DNA of 64,000 nucleotides from Candidatus Chlorohelix allophototropha. GTDB lineage: Bacteria > Chloroflexota > Chloroflexia > Chloroheliales > Chloroheliaceae. The stretch is from NCBI RefSeq assembly GCF_030389965.1, contig NZ_CP128400.1:124001-188000 (forward strand). Reading direction: 5' to 3'. The notes beneath the pieces were generated by a model that saw nothing but the letters and a program-made list of their open reading frames with translations, searched no databases and was not told the DNA's origin. Position 1 is the first letter of the stretch, and every line of letters begins with the position of its first letter. Position numbers and translations under genes: made by a program. Positions 9,502 to 18,961 of the stretch are shown one piece after another.

Positions 9502-9516
9502 TTTACTTTACATAAC

Positions 9517-9927
9517 CTATTTGTTGATAGTTGCCCACGTGAGCAAGGCGTTAAATGTAGGCACAAGCGCAAGACACAATACAATACTGCTCCCAAGCTG
9601 GAAGAAGCGCAAAAAACCTATTCCATCTTCGTTCATTTGTTTGAAACCGACACCAAAGCCTTGTGCCGCCAGCCATAACATCGTGATAGCAAGTGTGGCG
9701 CTGGCAATGAAATTACCCCAATCGGCAGCGCGTCCGCTTGTTGTTATAGCGAAACCCGTCCCTACCAACGCCGCTATACTCGCCAACGCCAGAATAACCA
9801 GATTAACCCTGCGTCCTAATTTGCCCATTTCCGGCACTCGCAGCAGACGGTAAGTGAATATACCCACGAATACCAATCCGGCAATTCCTAACGCTCCGGC
9901 AAAGATTAAGAATAAAGTATCGTTCAT
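9517..9927 (-). CDS. Small four-helix membrane protein
   Basis: A 136-residue protein with four clear hydrophobic segments (about residues 4-26, 42-64, 72-92 and 108-132), linked by short basic loops (RLLRVPEMGKLGRR). No family was recognised and no catalytic residue stands out. It lies between purK (18 bases upstream) and mazG (15 bases downstream) on the same strand, so it is probably co-transcribed. The spacing suggests a housekeeping transcript rather than a functional link. Confidence 0.75.
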   Translation of the reverse strand: MNDTLFLIFAGALGIAGLVFVGIFTYRLLRVPEMGKLGRRVNLVILALASIAALVGTGFAITTSGRAADWGNFIASATLAITMLWLAAQGFGVGFKQMNEDGIGFLRFFQLGSSIVLCLALVPTFNALLTWATINK

Positions 9928-9945
9928 CGGATTATCTATTTATGG

Positions 9946-11097
9946 CTAAAACTCAAGATATCCAGCCGCTTCCTGCGCAATTTTTAGTGCATCTGCGACA
10001 GTTCCACCCGGCGCAAGGGCAGTGATATGCCCCATCTTGCGCCCCGGTCGCGAATCCTTTTTACCGTAGATGTGGATATTTGCGCCGGGTACTGCCAGTG
10101 CCTTCTCCATGCCCTTTGCCGAGACCGGCGCATTATTTGTGCCTAAAAGATTAACCATTGCGGCGGGCGCTATCAAATCAGGTGAACCCAACGGCAAGTT
10201 TAGCACGGCGCGTAGATGATTTTCAAACTGTGAGGTGCGGCAAGCTTCGATGCTGTAGTGTCCACTGTTATGTGGGCGTGGTGCTAACTCATTTATCACT
10301 ACCCGGTTGTCGGCGGTTAAAAACATTTCGATACCGTAAATCCCGATTCCACCGATTGACTCGATTGCCTTGCGTCCGATTTCGGCAGCTTTCTCCGCCA
10401 CCGAAGGCGGTACGGCGGCGGGTGTGGTTACAATATGGCAAATGTGATTCTTCTGTACTGTTTCCACCAATGGGTAAACTGCGGATTCCCCTCGCAAGTT
10501 GCGGGCTACCATAAGCGCCAGTTCTTTGGAAAACGAAATATACTGTTCCACCATGAGGCTGCGCTCAGGCGCGCCGAGCCGTATAAAGCCCTCTTCTATA
10601 TCTGCTGCGTTCATGATGGTGAAGTTTCCACGCCCATCATAGCCGTTGCGCCGTGCTTTCAACACCAGCGGGTAACCGTATTCCGCCGCGAATTTTTCCA
10701 CCTCTGCTGCTTGTTGTACTCTGGCAAAAGCGGGAACCGGCAAACCGGCGCTGGCTATTGTTTGCTTCTGCCGAGCCTTGTCCTGCACCAGCGCCAGCGT
10801 TAAGGCAGAGGGATATACCGGCTTTCCCAACGCTTCCAGTTCACGCAATATTTGAGAATCGACAAACTCGTTTTCAAGTGTAATAACATCGCTGGCAGCT
10901 GCAAACCGTTTCAGCAATTCCCGGTCGCTCCATTTGCCGGAGAACTCATAGGCTGAAATCTGTCCTGCCGGGCTGTTTTCTTCCGCTTCAAGTATTGCTA
11001 CGCGCATTCCCAATCGACTAGCGGCATAAGCTGACATTCGCGCCAGTTGTCCGCCTCCTAGAATCCCGATGGTTACATTTGGTAGGTTCCAGTTCAT
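9946..11097 (-). CDS. purK: 5-(carboxyamino)imidazole ribonucleotide synthase
   Basis: A 383-residue ATP-grasp enzyme that makes N5-CAIR from AIR, ATP and bicarbonate in purine synthesis. Diagnostic stretches are the N-terminal GILGGGQLARMSAYAASRLG, the ATP-grasp KARRNGYDGRGN, EQYISFSKELALMVARN, and INELAPRPHNSGHYSIEAC near the C-terminus. Length is normal. No purE is adjacent, although the two are often paired. It is the first gene after a minus-strand terminator, so it probably has its own promoter in the 90-base gap upstream. Confidence 0.95.
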   Translation of the reverse strand: MNWNLPNVTIGILGGGQLARMSAYAASRLGMRVAILEAEENSPAGQISAYEFSGKWSDRELLKRFAAASDVITLENEFVDSQILRELEALGKPVYPSALTLALVQDKARQKQTIASAGLPVPAFARVQQAAEVEKFAAEYGYPLVLKARRNGYDGRGNFTIMNAADIEEGFIRLGAPERSLMVEQYISFSKELALMVARNLRGESAVYPLVETVQKNHICHIVTTPAAVPPSVAEKAAEIGRKAIESIGGIGIYGIEMFLTADNRVVINELAPRPHNSGHYSIEACRTSQFENHLRAVLNLPLGSPDLIAPAAMVNLLGTNNAPVSAKGMEKALAVPGANIHIYGKKDSRPGRKMGHITALAPGGTVADALKIAQEAAGYLEF

Positions 11098-11121
11098 CTG
11101 TTATCCGTTATCAAAAATATA

Positions 11122-11144
11122 GAGGCGACATGTAGCGTCGCCTC
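11122..11144 (-). terminator. Rho-independent terminator, minus strand
   Basis: An 8-bp perfect stem, GAGGCGAC (11122-11129) with GTCGCCTC (11137-11144), has a 7-base loop. Read on the minus strand it is followed by TATATTTTTG. It separates the SH3/NlpC gene from purK. Confidence 0.75.
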
Positions 11145-11188
11145 CAAAGGTTACTCTCAATTGGGCTATTATACAACAACCGCTTTTT

Positions 11189-12748
11189 CTATACACCTAC
11201 CCGCCGCGCTGCGTAGAAGCGAGGACCGTAATACGAGTCGTTAAGGTAGTCAATCGTTACGCCCGAACTCTCGTTTTCGGCATGAACGAAACGTCCGCCC
11301 CCGATGTAAATTCCGGTGTGTGAAGGACCGGGCATATAGGTATTGGCAAAAATCAGAATGTCGCCCGGTTGCAGGCTGTCTTTCGGTACTGCTACCCCGG
11401 CTGCCAGATTTGCGGCAGCACTACGCCCCGGATTTACTCCTGCTACCTGAGTCATTACCCAGTACACAAAACCAGAACAATCAAAGCCAATGTCTGGGCT
11501 AGAGCCGGCGTAAATGTAACGATAGCCTACAAATTGCAGCGCGTAGTTAGTTATCCTACTACCAAGCGAGCCATTGGTGGGTGGGGCGGGAATCGCTTTT
11601 ACTTGATTTACTGCTTGTGCTGGTGCAGAAGTAACGGCGGTGGCAGCGCTATTGGTACGCTGCAAGAATGCGCCATCCACATAACCCACTTCACCGTTGC
11701 GATCCAGTTTATACCAAGTTGTTCCGGCTGAATCCTTGAAAGGACCTGCCAACAGTTTTAAAACTTGCCCTTCATAGACGAAACCGTTTTCGACAAATTG
11801 CTTGCCTGCCCCTGTCCTGAAGCGAATGGGGTCGCCGGCGGTATTGGATATTCGCATGTAACCGCCCGTACCGGCAACCGCGTTGTTACTGGCAGTAGTG
11901 AGGTATTTACTACTGATATAACCTACAGAGCCTGTCCACTCTACTCGGTAGTAACTGTTGCCTTGGCTGTCATTGAAAGGGCCACCCAATACCGTAACCA
12001 ACCATGTTTCACCTAGAATCGCGAGCGTACCGGAGAGCGGGTTCGATTGCTGGCGCATTCGTACTCCCTCGCCATCGGTTCCACTAACCCGCGCTTGCCC
12101 CCCGATTTTCAGGTTGGAGGCAACAGCGGCAGTAGTAGCGCCGCGTCCGGCAAAAATTAGATAGTCGGTAATTACATAGCCGGTTTTGCCAGCCCATTCG
12201 ATTTTATAAAAACTGTTACTCTGATTGTCTTTAAAAGGGCCACCCTGCACTGTGGCGAGCCAGTTTTCACCAAGTGTAGCCACTAACGACGAACCTGCGT
12301 TAGGTTGCGCCCGCATATTTACCCCATCACCCCCAGTTCCGGTAATACGCACCTGACTACCCGGTGCGATACCGCCTGTTCCGGCGCGGCTGAGATATTG
12401 GGTCATTACATAGCCGGTTTTGCCAGCCCATTCGACTTTATAGAAAGCATTGCCTTTAGAATCGGTGAAGGGACCGCCCAGAATGGTAACGCGCCATGTT
12501 TCACCTAGCATGCTGATTGTGCCGGAATCGCTGCTTGGCTGCTCGCGCAACCTTACGCCGTCGCCATTGGTGCCGCTTACTTGAGCCTGTGTACCTGCTT
12601 TCAAACCGTTTTCAGCATGTACACTAGAAAGTGGCAGAATAAATAAAGAAAGAAGAACTATTACTGCTACGAGGAGACTGGTGAAAAACTCTCGGGACTT
12701 TAGATAAAGACCAGATGTAATTCCCCTCATTTGGGATTTACAACTCAA
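11189..12748 (-). CDS. Secreted NlpC/P60 cell-wall hydrolase with four SH3 domains
   Basis: A 519-residue secreted protein. A signal segment (about residues 22-45, ending SSVHAEN) is followed by four bacterial SH3 repeats (roughly 48-120, 128-200, 210-285 and 292-365), each carrying versions of GDGVRLREQP and FYKVEWAGKTGYV. The C-terminal NlpC/P60 domain (about 395-519) holds Cys424 (DCSGF), His477 (SHTGIY) and His489 (VHAEN), the expected catalytic set. It should cleave peptidoglycan stem peptides, with the SH3 units binding the wall. The TTG start at 12748 is supported by GGAGG eight bases upstream. Confidence 0.9.
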   Translation of the reverse strand: MSCKSQMRGITSGLYLKSREFFTSLLVAVIVLLSLFILPLSSVHAENGLKAGTQAQVSGTNGDGVRLREQPSSDSGTISMLGETWRVTILGGPFTDSKGNAFYKVEWAGKTGYVMTQYLSRAGTGGIAPGSQVRITGTGGDGVNMRAQPNAGSSLVATLGENWLATVQGGPFKDNQSNSFYKIEWAGKTGYVITDYLIFAGRGATTAAVASNLKIGGQARVSGTDGEGVRMRQQSNPLSGTLAILGETWLVTVLGGPFNDSQGNSYYRVEWTGSVGYISSKYLTTASNNAVAGTGGYMRISNTAGDPIRFRTGAGKQFVENGFVYEGQVLKLLAGPFKDSAGTTWYKLDRNGEVGYVDGAFLQRTNSAATAVTSAPAQAVNQVKAIPAPPTNGSLGSRITNYALQFVGYRYIYAGSSPDIGFDCSGFVYWVMTQVAGVNPGRSAAANLAAGVAVPKDSLQPGDILIFANTYMPGPSHTGIYIGGGRFVHAENESSGVTIDYLNDSYYGPRFYAARRVGV

Positions 12749-12979
12749 TATTAAAACCTCCTATACAACCAAAAGTCAGGTTCGCGGGCATAGTAGCATG
12801 CCCCTTGATGCGTGTCAAATAAGCGAATGGCTCAGGAATACCCATTAAACTGTATTTTCCTCTACTTTTGTGGATTTAGTGAGGGAGAATTGCTTTGCAA
12901 CGAACTACCCTAAAAGGCTTTATAATTCATTCGAAAAGCTCAAAAAGTGCGTCATTACGAGTTATTACGAGATAAAGAA

Positions 12980-13813
12980 ATGTTCACAGAAACTCAAAGT
13001 GCGATTGAATCTATAAGCGGCTACACCCATATTCCGGATTCGCCTACAAAACCCATAAATAAGGGTAAAGCGGCGTTGAATCCACTATGGCATGCGGGTG
13101 GCTTTGTAATAATTCTGGTAGCGTGGGAAGTTGCTGCCAATAACCTTAACTCTCCTTACTTTTCGCCTGTGACAAAAATAGCCCCGGCGTTGGTACGTAT
13201 TATCCTTTCCGGCGAAGCGCTTGACCATTTGCTCTACAGTATGCAACACATTCTGATTGGACTGGCAATTGCCGCTCTTTTTGGTTTTGTTTTCGGGCTG
13301 CTGATTGCGGAAAGTCTGATAGCTAGAGCATTATTGCTGCCGGTAGCAGATACAGTGCGTTCGGTGGCGGCTCTTACCCTGTTCCCACTGCTGCTACTGA
13401 TTTTGGGTTTGGGCGTATGGGCTAAATCTTTCGTGATTTTCTGGACGGCTTGGCCTGCCATTTTGCTATCCACTTATCACGCCCTTACTCATGTAGAGCG
13501 CGAAATAATTGAAGCTGCTATGTTGGATGGCGCAGGACGGATGAATATTCTTAAAAATGTTTCTATTCCTTTGTCGCTTCCTTCTATATTAAACGGGGTG
13601 CGCATTGGAGTGGGGGGCGGATGGATTTCGTTGGTAGCGGCTGAGATGCTTGGTTCTTCTAAAGGGTTGGGCTTTTATACTCTAATTTGTTCGCAGACAT
13701 TTCATTACCCTGAGATGTACGCCGCTATCCTGCTGATTGCCCTAACCGGATTTGTTATGAATACAAGCTTGTTGTTTATCCAGAATATTACGGAGAGGAA
13801 ACTGTATTTATGA
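12980..13813 (+). CDS. ABC importer permease, SsuC/TauC/ThiX type
   Basis: A 277-residue inner-membrane permease with about six segments and the cytoplasmic EAA-type loop (EIIEAAMLDGAGRMNILKNVSIPLSLPSILNGVRIGVGGGW). This is typical of nitrate/sulfonate/taurine/pyrimidine importers (BPD_transp_1). The ATG at 12980 is taken as start; a GTG at 12947 is possible but has no ribosome site. Its stop overlaps the binding-protein ATG (ATGA), so the pair is coupled. No ATPase gene lies beside them, so a shared ATPase encoded elsewhere is likely. Confidence 0.88.
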   Translation: MFTETQSAIESISGYTHIPDSPTKPINKGKAALNPLWHAGGFVIILVAWEVAANNLNSPYFSPVTKIAPALVRIILSGEALDHLLYSMQHILIGLAIAALFGFVFGLLIAESLIARALLLPVADTVRSVAALTLFPLLLLILGLGVWAKSFVIFWTAWPAILLSTYHALTHVEREIIEAAMLDGAGRMNILKNVSIPLSLPSILNGVRIGVGGGWISLVAAEMLGSSKGLGFYTLICSQTFHYPEMYAAILLIALTGFVMNTSLLFIQNITERKLYL

Positions 13814-14799
13814 AGTACTCTTACGCTCGTATTGCCACCGTTTTTGTGCTAATGCTGTCCCTTTTGCTGACGGCTTGCTCGGATACGCCCACTACTGCTC
13901 CCGGCGCAACTGCCGCGAAATATAGCCTACGCTATGTCAATTTCAAGGTGTACGACCCGGTTTATGTAGGGATTGATAAGGGCTTTTTCTCTAAATACGG
14001 GCTACAGGTGGAAATAATCGGCGACTCCTTGGGTGGACCAACCGCGATTCAGGCAGTTTCTACCGGACGCGCCGAAGCGGGCTTGTCCAGCATCCCCGCC
14101 ATAATTAATGCTGCCGCCAGCGGGATTCCGGTGATGGGCGTTACGGATATCCAATCGGCGGTGGGTGACCAACCGCTTGAGGAATACTTTGTCAAAGACC
14201 CGGCTATCAAATCCGTAAAAGATTTGAAGGGCAAGCGCGTTGCGGTAAACCTTTGGAAATCTAGTTTCCACTACACCGCGATTATGGCACTGGAAAAAGC
14301 AGGGTTTACTGAAAAAGATGTGGAGTTTGTATTAATTCCCTTTGAGCGACAGGCGGCGGCGCTTGCCTCTGGTCAAGTGGATATGATCGGTCTGATGCAA
14401 CCCTATACCGCTTTTGCCAAGGCAGAGCAAGGGCAGCAATTAATCCCGCTCTTTACCGCCTTTGATGTGTTCGGCAAAAAGCAATTCACGGTTCATTTCG
14501 TCAATAGCATTTGGGCAAAATATAATTCTGAGGCGGCGAGCGCCTTTGCAAATGGAATTGCCGATTCGGTAGCGTGGATTGAGGCGAATCAGGACGAGGC
14601 AAAACCGATTATTGCTAAATATACCGGCGTAGAAGCTAAGTATATTCCCACCTATCATTTCCAGCCGGATGCTAGAGTGGTGCCTGAGGATGCGCAGTTC
14701 TGGTTGGATTATATGCTCAAGCGTGGCGATATTACGGCGAGTTGGCTCAAACCGGAGGATTTCGTTACCAATCGCTATAACCAAAAAGCAATTAGATAG
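13810..14799 (+). CDS. Lipoprotein solute-binding protein, SsuA/THI5-like
   Basis: A 329-residue binding protein with a lipoprotein signal (LLLTAC, Cys at about residue 22) and a short Thr/Ala/Pro linker. The mature part begins YSLRYVNFKVYDPVYVGIDKGFFSKYGLQVEI and continues GGPTAIQAVSTGRAEAGLSSIPAIINAAASGIPV, the layout of the NMT1/THI5/SsuA family. That family binds sulfonates, nitrate or hydroxymethylpyrimidine-like compounds outside the membrane. The ligand cannot be chosen from sequence. No TPP riboswitch is visible upstream, so a thiamine-precursor role has no regulatory support. Confidence 0.88.
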   Translation: MKYSYARIATVFVLMLSLLLTACSDTPTTAPGATAAKYSLRYVNFKVYDPVYVGIDKGFFSKYGLQVEIIGDSLGGPTAIQAVSTGRAEAGLSSIPAIINAAASGIPVMGVTDIQSAVGDQPLEEYFVKDPAIKSVKDLKGKRVAVNLWKSSFHYTAIMALEKAGFTEKDVEFVLIPFERQAAALASGQVDMIGLMQPYTAFAKAEQGQQLIPLFTAFDVFGKKQFTVHFVNSIWAKYNSEAASAFANGIADSVAWIEANQDEAKPIIAKYTGVEAKYIPTYHFQPDARVVPEDAQFWLDYMLKRGDITASWLKPEDFVTNRYNQKAIR

Positions 14800-14824
14800 G
14801 GAATCGCAAGTTGCGTAAATAAAA

Positions 14825-14863
14825 AGTAGCCCCATCCCTTATAAATTGAGGGGTGGGGCTACT
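14825..14863. terminator. Terminator hairpin between convergent genes
   Basis: A 14-bp stem with one G-U pair (AGTAGCCCCATCCC at 14825-14838, GGGGTGGGGCTACT at 14850-14863) has an 11-base loop. On the minus strand it runs into TTTTTATTT, so it terminates the liv operon. The plus-strand importer pair ends just before it and may use it too. Confidence 0.85.
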
Positions 14864-14874
14864 ATTCAAAGAGA

Positions 14875-16239
14875 CTACTTGTACTCGATTGGGTCGCTTA
14901 CCTTGACGGTTTTGCCGTCTTTTTGCTGCAAGAAGAACAGCGATTTGAACGGTGAGCGATTGTCTTTACCGTAGGTAATAGGAGTTACCGAAGCGCTACC
15001 AGTCCAGTTATCCAAAGACTCAAGCCCGGCAATCAAAGATTCGCGGCTCAGGTCTTTACCGGCACGTTTCAAGCCCTCTTCCATAATCTGAGCGCCGATG
15101 TAACCCCACAATGCGAAGTTACCTACCTGTTCGTTAGGCAATGCCCGCTTCATAAAATCGCGGAACTTGACTACTTTCGGATCGGTTGAGTCCGGCAGAG
15201 GAGTAAAAGAAGTGGTATATGCGCCTTCAGCCGCAGTACCTGCGTTAGTCCAGAACTGAACATCGTTCTCTACATAAGCCAGTTCCAATTTGGGTTTGTA
15301 GCCGAGTTTGTCCATTTCCTTAACTGCGGTTGCGCCCGGGCCGGGTACTGCGTTCACAAATACCAGTTCCGCGCCCGCTTGTTGCAACTTCAGAGCCTGT
15401 GAGCTAAGGTCGGTTGCGCCTGCTTCGTATGGCACTTCCGCTTTCACTTCAAGCTTAAGCTCTTTAGCTTTCTTGACGAAGGACTGGTAGGCTTCCTTGC
15501 CAAATGCATCGTTCTGGTACAAAACCGAAACGGACTTGACTTTCAAGGTATCGGCAGCGTATTGCGCCAGAATGTTACCCTCAAAAGTGTAGTTTGGCAA
15601 CACCCCAAAAGCATTCTTCTGGAAACCTGTCGGGTTAACCAGCAAGCCAGAACCGGTAGCGAAACCGACATTCGGAACCATGCCGTTTTCCTGCAAATAA
15701 TCCTTAAATGCAAGGTTATTAGCAGTACCGATGTTGCCCATTACCGCAAACACTTTGTCCTGCTCCACGAATTTCTTCATGTTCGCCTGAGAACGTGCTG
15801 CCGCGTAGGCATCATCTTCGTAAAGATACTTGATTTGGCGACCATAAATACCGCCCGCTGCGTTTACTTCCTTCCAGTAAGCATCCTGTACGCGGGATAC
15901 GATACCGTAAGCAGCAGCGCCACCGGATTGAGGAGTTGAGCTACCGATTTTGATTTCGGTATCGGTTACGCCGGTTTTGTTACCATTTGCTACCGGAGCA
16001 ACAGTCTGAACTGCGCCAGCGGCAGTTGTGGCACCAGCGGCAGTTGTGGCACCAGCAGCAGTGGTAGCGCCAGCAGCGGCGGTAGTACCGGCAGCGGCAG
16101 TGGTAGCAGCTTTTGTAGCAGCGGCGGTAGTAGCAGGAACAGGCGTAGCGGTATTGTCACCACAGGCTGCCATTAACAAGGTCAATAAGGACATGAGCGC
16201 AATCATAGCTCCAAGTTTTAGCGATTTAATTCGCTTCAT
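14875..16239 (-). CDS. Branched-chain amino-acid type ABC importer, binding lipoprotein
   Basis: A 454-residue binding protein of the LivK/Peripla_BP_6 family. A lipoprotein signal (LLMAAC, Cys at about residue 26) is followed by a long Thr/Ala/Gly linker with repeated GATTAA units (about residues 35-80). The ligand domain starts TDTEIKIGSSTPQSGGAAAYGIVSRVQDAYWKEVNAAGGIYGRQIKYLYEDDAYAAARS. It is the last gene of the liv operon, 62 bases after livF, with GAGAGGAG before the ATG. Family members bind branched-chain amino acids, amides or urea; the ligand is not settled. The residues around the lipidated Cys are shared with the binding protein at 53597-54787. Confidence 0.92.
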   Translation of the reverse strand: MKRIKSLKLGAMIALMSLLTLLMAACGDNTATPVPATTAAATKAATTAAAGTTAAAGATTAAGATTAAGATTAAGAVQTVAPVANGNKTGVTDTEIKIGSSTPQSGGAAAYGIVSRVQDAYWKEVNAAGGIYGRQIKYLYEDDAYAAARSQANMKKFVEQDKVFAVMGNIGTANNLAFKDYLQENGMVPNVGFATGSGLLVNPTGFQKNAFGVLPNYTFEGNILAQYAADTLKVKSVSVLYQNDAFGKEAYQSFVKKAKELKLEVKAEVPYEAGATDLSSQALKLQQAGAELVFVNAVPGPGATAVKEMDKLGYKPKLELAYVENDVQFWTNAGTAAEGAYTTSFTPLPDSTDPKVVKFRDFMKRALPNEQVGNFALWGYIGAQIMEEGLKRAGKDLSRESLIAGLESLDNWTGSASVTPITYGKDNRSPFKSLFFLQQKDGKTVKVSDPIEYK

Positions 16240-16301
16240 TCAAGTGTCTCCTCTCTGTGAACTTTCACAAAGCACCTCTGCTTTGTGCTAACTAAAAGAA
16301 C

Positions 16302-17006
16302 CTATCTGCCAAGATATGAGTGCCTGATTTCATCGTTGCGACGCAAATCATCTCCCGTACCCTGAAGCACTACTCTGCCCGTTTCCAGCACATAGCCGTA
16401 ATGGGCAATACGTAAAGCTTGGTATGCGTTTTGTTCTACGAGCAGAACAGTAACGCCCCGTTTGTTGATTTCTTGAATAATATGGAAAATTTCCTTCACT
16501 ACTAAAGGCGCAAGCCCTAATGAAGGTTCATCTAGTAAAAGTATTTTTGGACGGCTCATCAACGCTCGCCCCATTGCCAACATTTGTTGCTCACCCCCGG
16601 AAAGTGTTCCGGCAAGTTGGTTAATCCGCTGTTTGAGGCGTGGGAAATAGTTAAAAATCATATCAAAGTCTTTATTGACTTCGCTTTTATCCTTGCGTGG
16701 GTAAGTACCCATCCGCAGATTTTCCAGCACGGTCAGTTCGGTGAAAACCTGTCGTCCTTCAGGTGATTGCGCAATGCCTTGCTGCACTATTTTTTGAGGT
16801 GGCGATTTCTCGATGTTTTTGCCGTCATATTCAATTTTACCGGCAGATGCCGGAACTATACCGGAGATAGTGCGCAGCATCGTAGTTTTGCCTGCTCCGT
16901 TTGCGCCCAGCAGCGTGACAATTGTGCCATCTTGTACTTCGATGCTGACTCCCTTTAAGGCGTGAATCCGACCGTAATAAGTGTGAATGTCGTGAAGTTT
17001 CAGCAT
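16302..17006 (-). CDS. livF: Branched-chain amino-acid type importer, ATPase
   Basis: A 234-residue ABC ATPase. Walker A (GANGAGKT) lies at residues 34-41, the signature is LSGGEQQMLAMGRAL, Walker B is ILLLDEPSLGLAP, and the switch motif is LLVEQNAYQALRIAHYGYVLETGRVV. The ending (GDDLRRNDEIRHSYLGR) is typical of LivF. It starts one base after livG ends, so translation is coupled. Confidence 0.95.
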   Translation of the reverse strand: MLKLHDIHTYYGRIHALKGVSIEVQDGTIVTLLGANGAGKTTMLRTISGIVPASAGKIEYDGKNIEKSPPQKIVQQGIAQSPEGRQVFTELTVLENLRMGTYPRKDKSEVNKDFDMIFNYFPRLKQRINQLAGTLSGGEQQMLAMGRALMSRPKILLLDEPSLGLAPLVVKEIFHIIQEINKRGVTVLLVEQNAYQALRIAHYGYVLETGRVVLQGTGDDLRRNDEIRHSYLGR

Positions 17007-17007
17007 A

Positions 17008-17790
17008 CTAATCTAGAACCTCCTCCTTTTCACCCAGATACGCCTCGATAACTGCCGGATTCGCCTGGATTTCGGCTGGCGCACCTTCGGCAATTTTTTT
17101 GCCAAAGTCCAGCACATATAGTTGCTCACAAATGTCCATCACCAACGACATATCATGCTCTACCAGCAGCACGGTAACGTTATAGGCGTTGCGGACATGT
17201 TTAATCAGGGCGGACAATTTATTGGTTTCATTCGGGTTTGAACCTGCTGCGGGTTCGTCCAGCAAAATGAGCTTTGGGTTAGAAACCAACGCCCTAGCCA
17301 TTTCCACCATTTTTTGCACCCCGAAAGGCAGCATAGCAACTGGCTTATTGGCATATTGCTTAATCCCTAGTTCCTGTAATATTTCTAACGCCCGTTGGGT
17401 GCTTCTCTTATCGCTGGAACGGCTGGAAGGCAACGATAGCGCGTCTTCTATTACCGTGTTTCGCATGCGGGTGTGCTGACCTAACAACAGGTTTTCCATC
17501 ACGGTCATGCTCTTGAACAATTCAACGTTCTGGAAAGTGCGCGCCACCCCCATTTTGATCACATCATCGGTTCTTTTAGTGGTTAAATCCTGTCCCTCAA
17601 ACACGATGTGCCCCTTGGTGGGCTTATAAAATCGGCTGATACAGTTAAACACGGTGGTTTTCCCTGCCCCGTTTGGTCCGATCAAGCCTACAATCTGTCC
17701 TTTTTTAACGGTCATACTGAAATCGCTGATTGCTTTCAACCCACCGAAAGTCATCTCGATATTCTGTATTTCCAGCAAAGTCTCGCTCAT
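17008..17790 (-). CDS. livG: Branched-chain amino-acid type importer, ATPase
   Basis: A 260-residue ABC ATPase with Walker A GPNGAGKT at residues 38-45, Walker B LILLDEPAAGSNPNET and the switch region LLVEHDMSLVMDICEQLYVLDFGKKIAEGAP. The signature is the degenerate LPFGVQKMVEMARAL rather than LSGGQ. LivG proteins often vary here, so the protein is likely still active. The C-terminal AVIEAYLGEKEE helix is the LivG hallmark. It lies 6 bases after livM. Confidence 0.95.
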   Translation of the reverse strand: MSETLLEIQNIEMTFGGLKAISDFSMTVKKGQIVGLIGPNGAGKTTVFNCISRFYKPTKGHIVFEGQDLTTKRTDDVIKMGVARTFQNVELFKSMTVMENLLLGQHTRMRNTVIEDALSLPSSRSSDKRSTQRALEILQELGIKQYANKPVAMLPFGVQKMVEMARALVSNPKLILLDEPAAGSNPNETNKLSALIKHVRNAYNVTVLLVEHDMSLVMDICEQLYVLDFGKKIAEGAPAEIQANPAVIEAYLGEKEEVLD

Positions 17791-17796
17791 TTTCGT

Positions 17797-18948
17797 CTAG
17801 ACTCCTTTGCGCGCTTCGCTAATTACTTCTTCCGATGTTGGCAGGTTATTTTCTTTGGATGGGTCATTCATCGGTTCTTGCCCACTACCGCGCATCCAAT
17901 CAGACAACTTCTTGAAAGCTCCAACAATTCCATTAGGCATGTAGAAGACACAGAGTATTATTATCAAGCCGTAGAAAAGCGACTCGAAGTTCTCGATGGA
18001 AGTTCCGGTTATATCCCTTAACTGGGTTTTGAGAGATTTTGTAAGTTCAGGCAGGATTACCAGCAAGCCTGAGCCGATAACTGCTCCGGGGATTGAGCCT
18101 AAACCGCCCAGAATGATGGCAGTCAGAAAGAGTATTGACTCTGCTGCGCCGAATTGCAAGTCTTTAGCATCGAGTTGCCCAATCTGTGCCATATACATAG
18201 ACCCGGCTACCCCGGCGAATACTCCGCTAAGGGAAAATGCCAGCACTTTATAGCGCCCAATATGCACCCCCATTGCTTGTGCTGCCGTTTCGCTATCACG
18301 AATGGCGCGGAACGCTCTCCCGGTGCGGCTTCTCCACAACCCTATCGCCAGAAATACCATTACAGCAGCGATAATAAGAAAGAGATAGTATCTTGAGAGG
18401 TCGTCTCTTTTGGTAAACTCGAATATAGGAAGATATTGTTTTTCAACCTTCACCACCCCTAGTTTGGTAGCTAGGTCGTTCGGGTCGTTGAAGATGTCAT
18501 TAAATTGCTCGTTAAGCGATAGAAATTCTGGCACGGCTACTGCGAAGCCAAAAGTTGCTACCGCTAGATAAGAGCCACTCAGTTTTAACGCCGGGAGACC
18601 TAGCAATAAGCCGATTAATCCCCCGACTATAGCGGCAAAAACGATGGCAATTGGGTAAGGTAAAGAGACTTTTACTACCAGATAGGCTGCCGCATAACCG
18701 CCAAAGGCAAATATAGCAGAATGTCCTAGCGAAATCATCCCGGTTAAACCTACCAACAGATTCAAGCCAATCGCAATCACACTCAAAATAACCCATTGAC
18801 TAAGCAATGAATAGGTGTAGTTGTTACCTTGAAACATTGGAATTACGGTGATTGTTACCGGCAATGTGATCAGAAATATGCCTAGCAAGGGTAAACCGAT
18901 ATAGGGTTTTCGCAACAAATCGTAAATTATATTGGATATTTTATTCAT
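17797..18948 (-). CDS. livM: Branched-chain amino-acid type importer, permease
   Basis: A 383-residue permease with 8-10 hydrophobic segments and the family motif GLTGMISLGHSAIFAFGGYAAAYL near residue 68. The coupling loop is RAFRAIRDSETAAQAMGVHIGRYKVLAF. A hydrophilic C-terminal tail of about 45 residues (SGQEPMNDPSKENNLPTSEE) follows the last segment. It pairs with LivH (13 bases upstream) to form the channel. Confidence 0.94.
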   Translation of the reverse strand: MNKISNIIYDLLRKPYIGLPLLGIFLITLPVTITVIPMFQGNNYTYSLLSQWVILSVIAIGLNLLVGLTGMISLGHSAIFAFGGYAAAYLVVKVSLPYPIAIVFAAIVGGLIGLLLGLPALKLSGSYLAVATFGFAVAVPEFLSLNEQFNDIFNDPNDLATKLGVVKVEKQYLPIFEFTKRDDLSRYYLFLIIAAVMVFLAIGLWRSRTGRAFRAIRDSETAAQAMGVHIGRYKVLAFSLSGVFAGVAGSMYMAQIGQLDAKDLQFGAAESILFLTAIILGGLGSIPGAVIGSGLLVILPELTKSLKTQLRDITGTSIENFESLFYGLIIILCVFYMPNGIVGAFKKLSDWMRGSGQEPMNDPSKENNLPTSEEVISEARKGV

Positions 18949-18961
18949 TGTTTTGAAACCC

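Noticed and set aside
12749-12979. TPP riboswitch before the SsuC/THI5-like genes
   Set aside because: The conserved CTGAGA and ACC-CTGAT blocks are missing; only a small GGGCAT/ATGCCC hairpin (12786-12803) is present.
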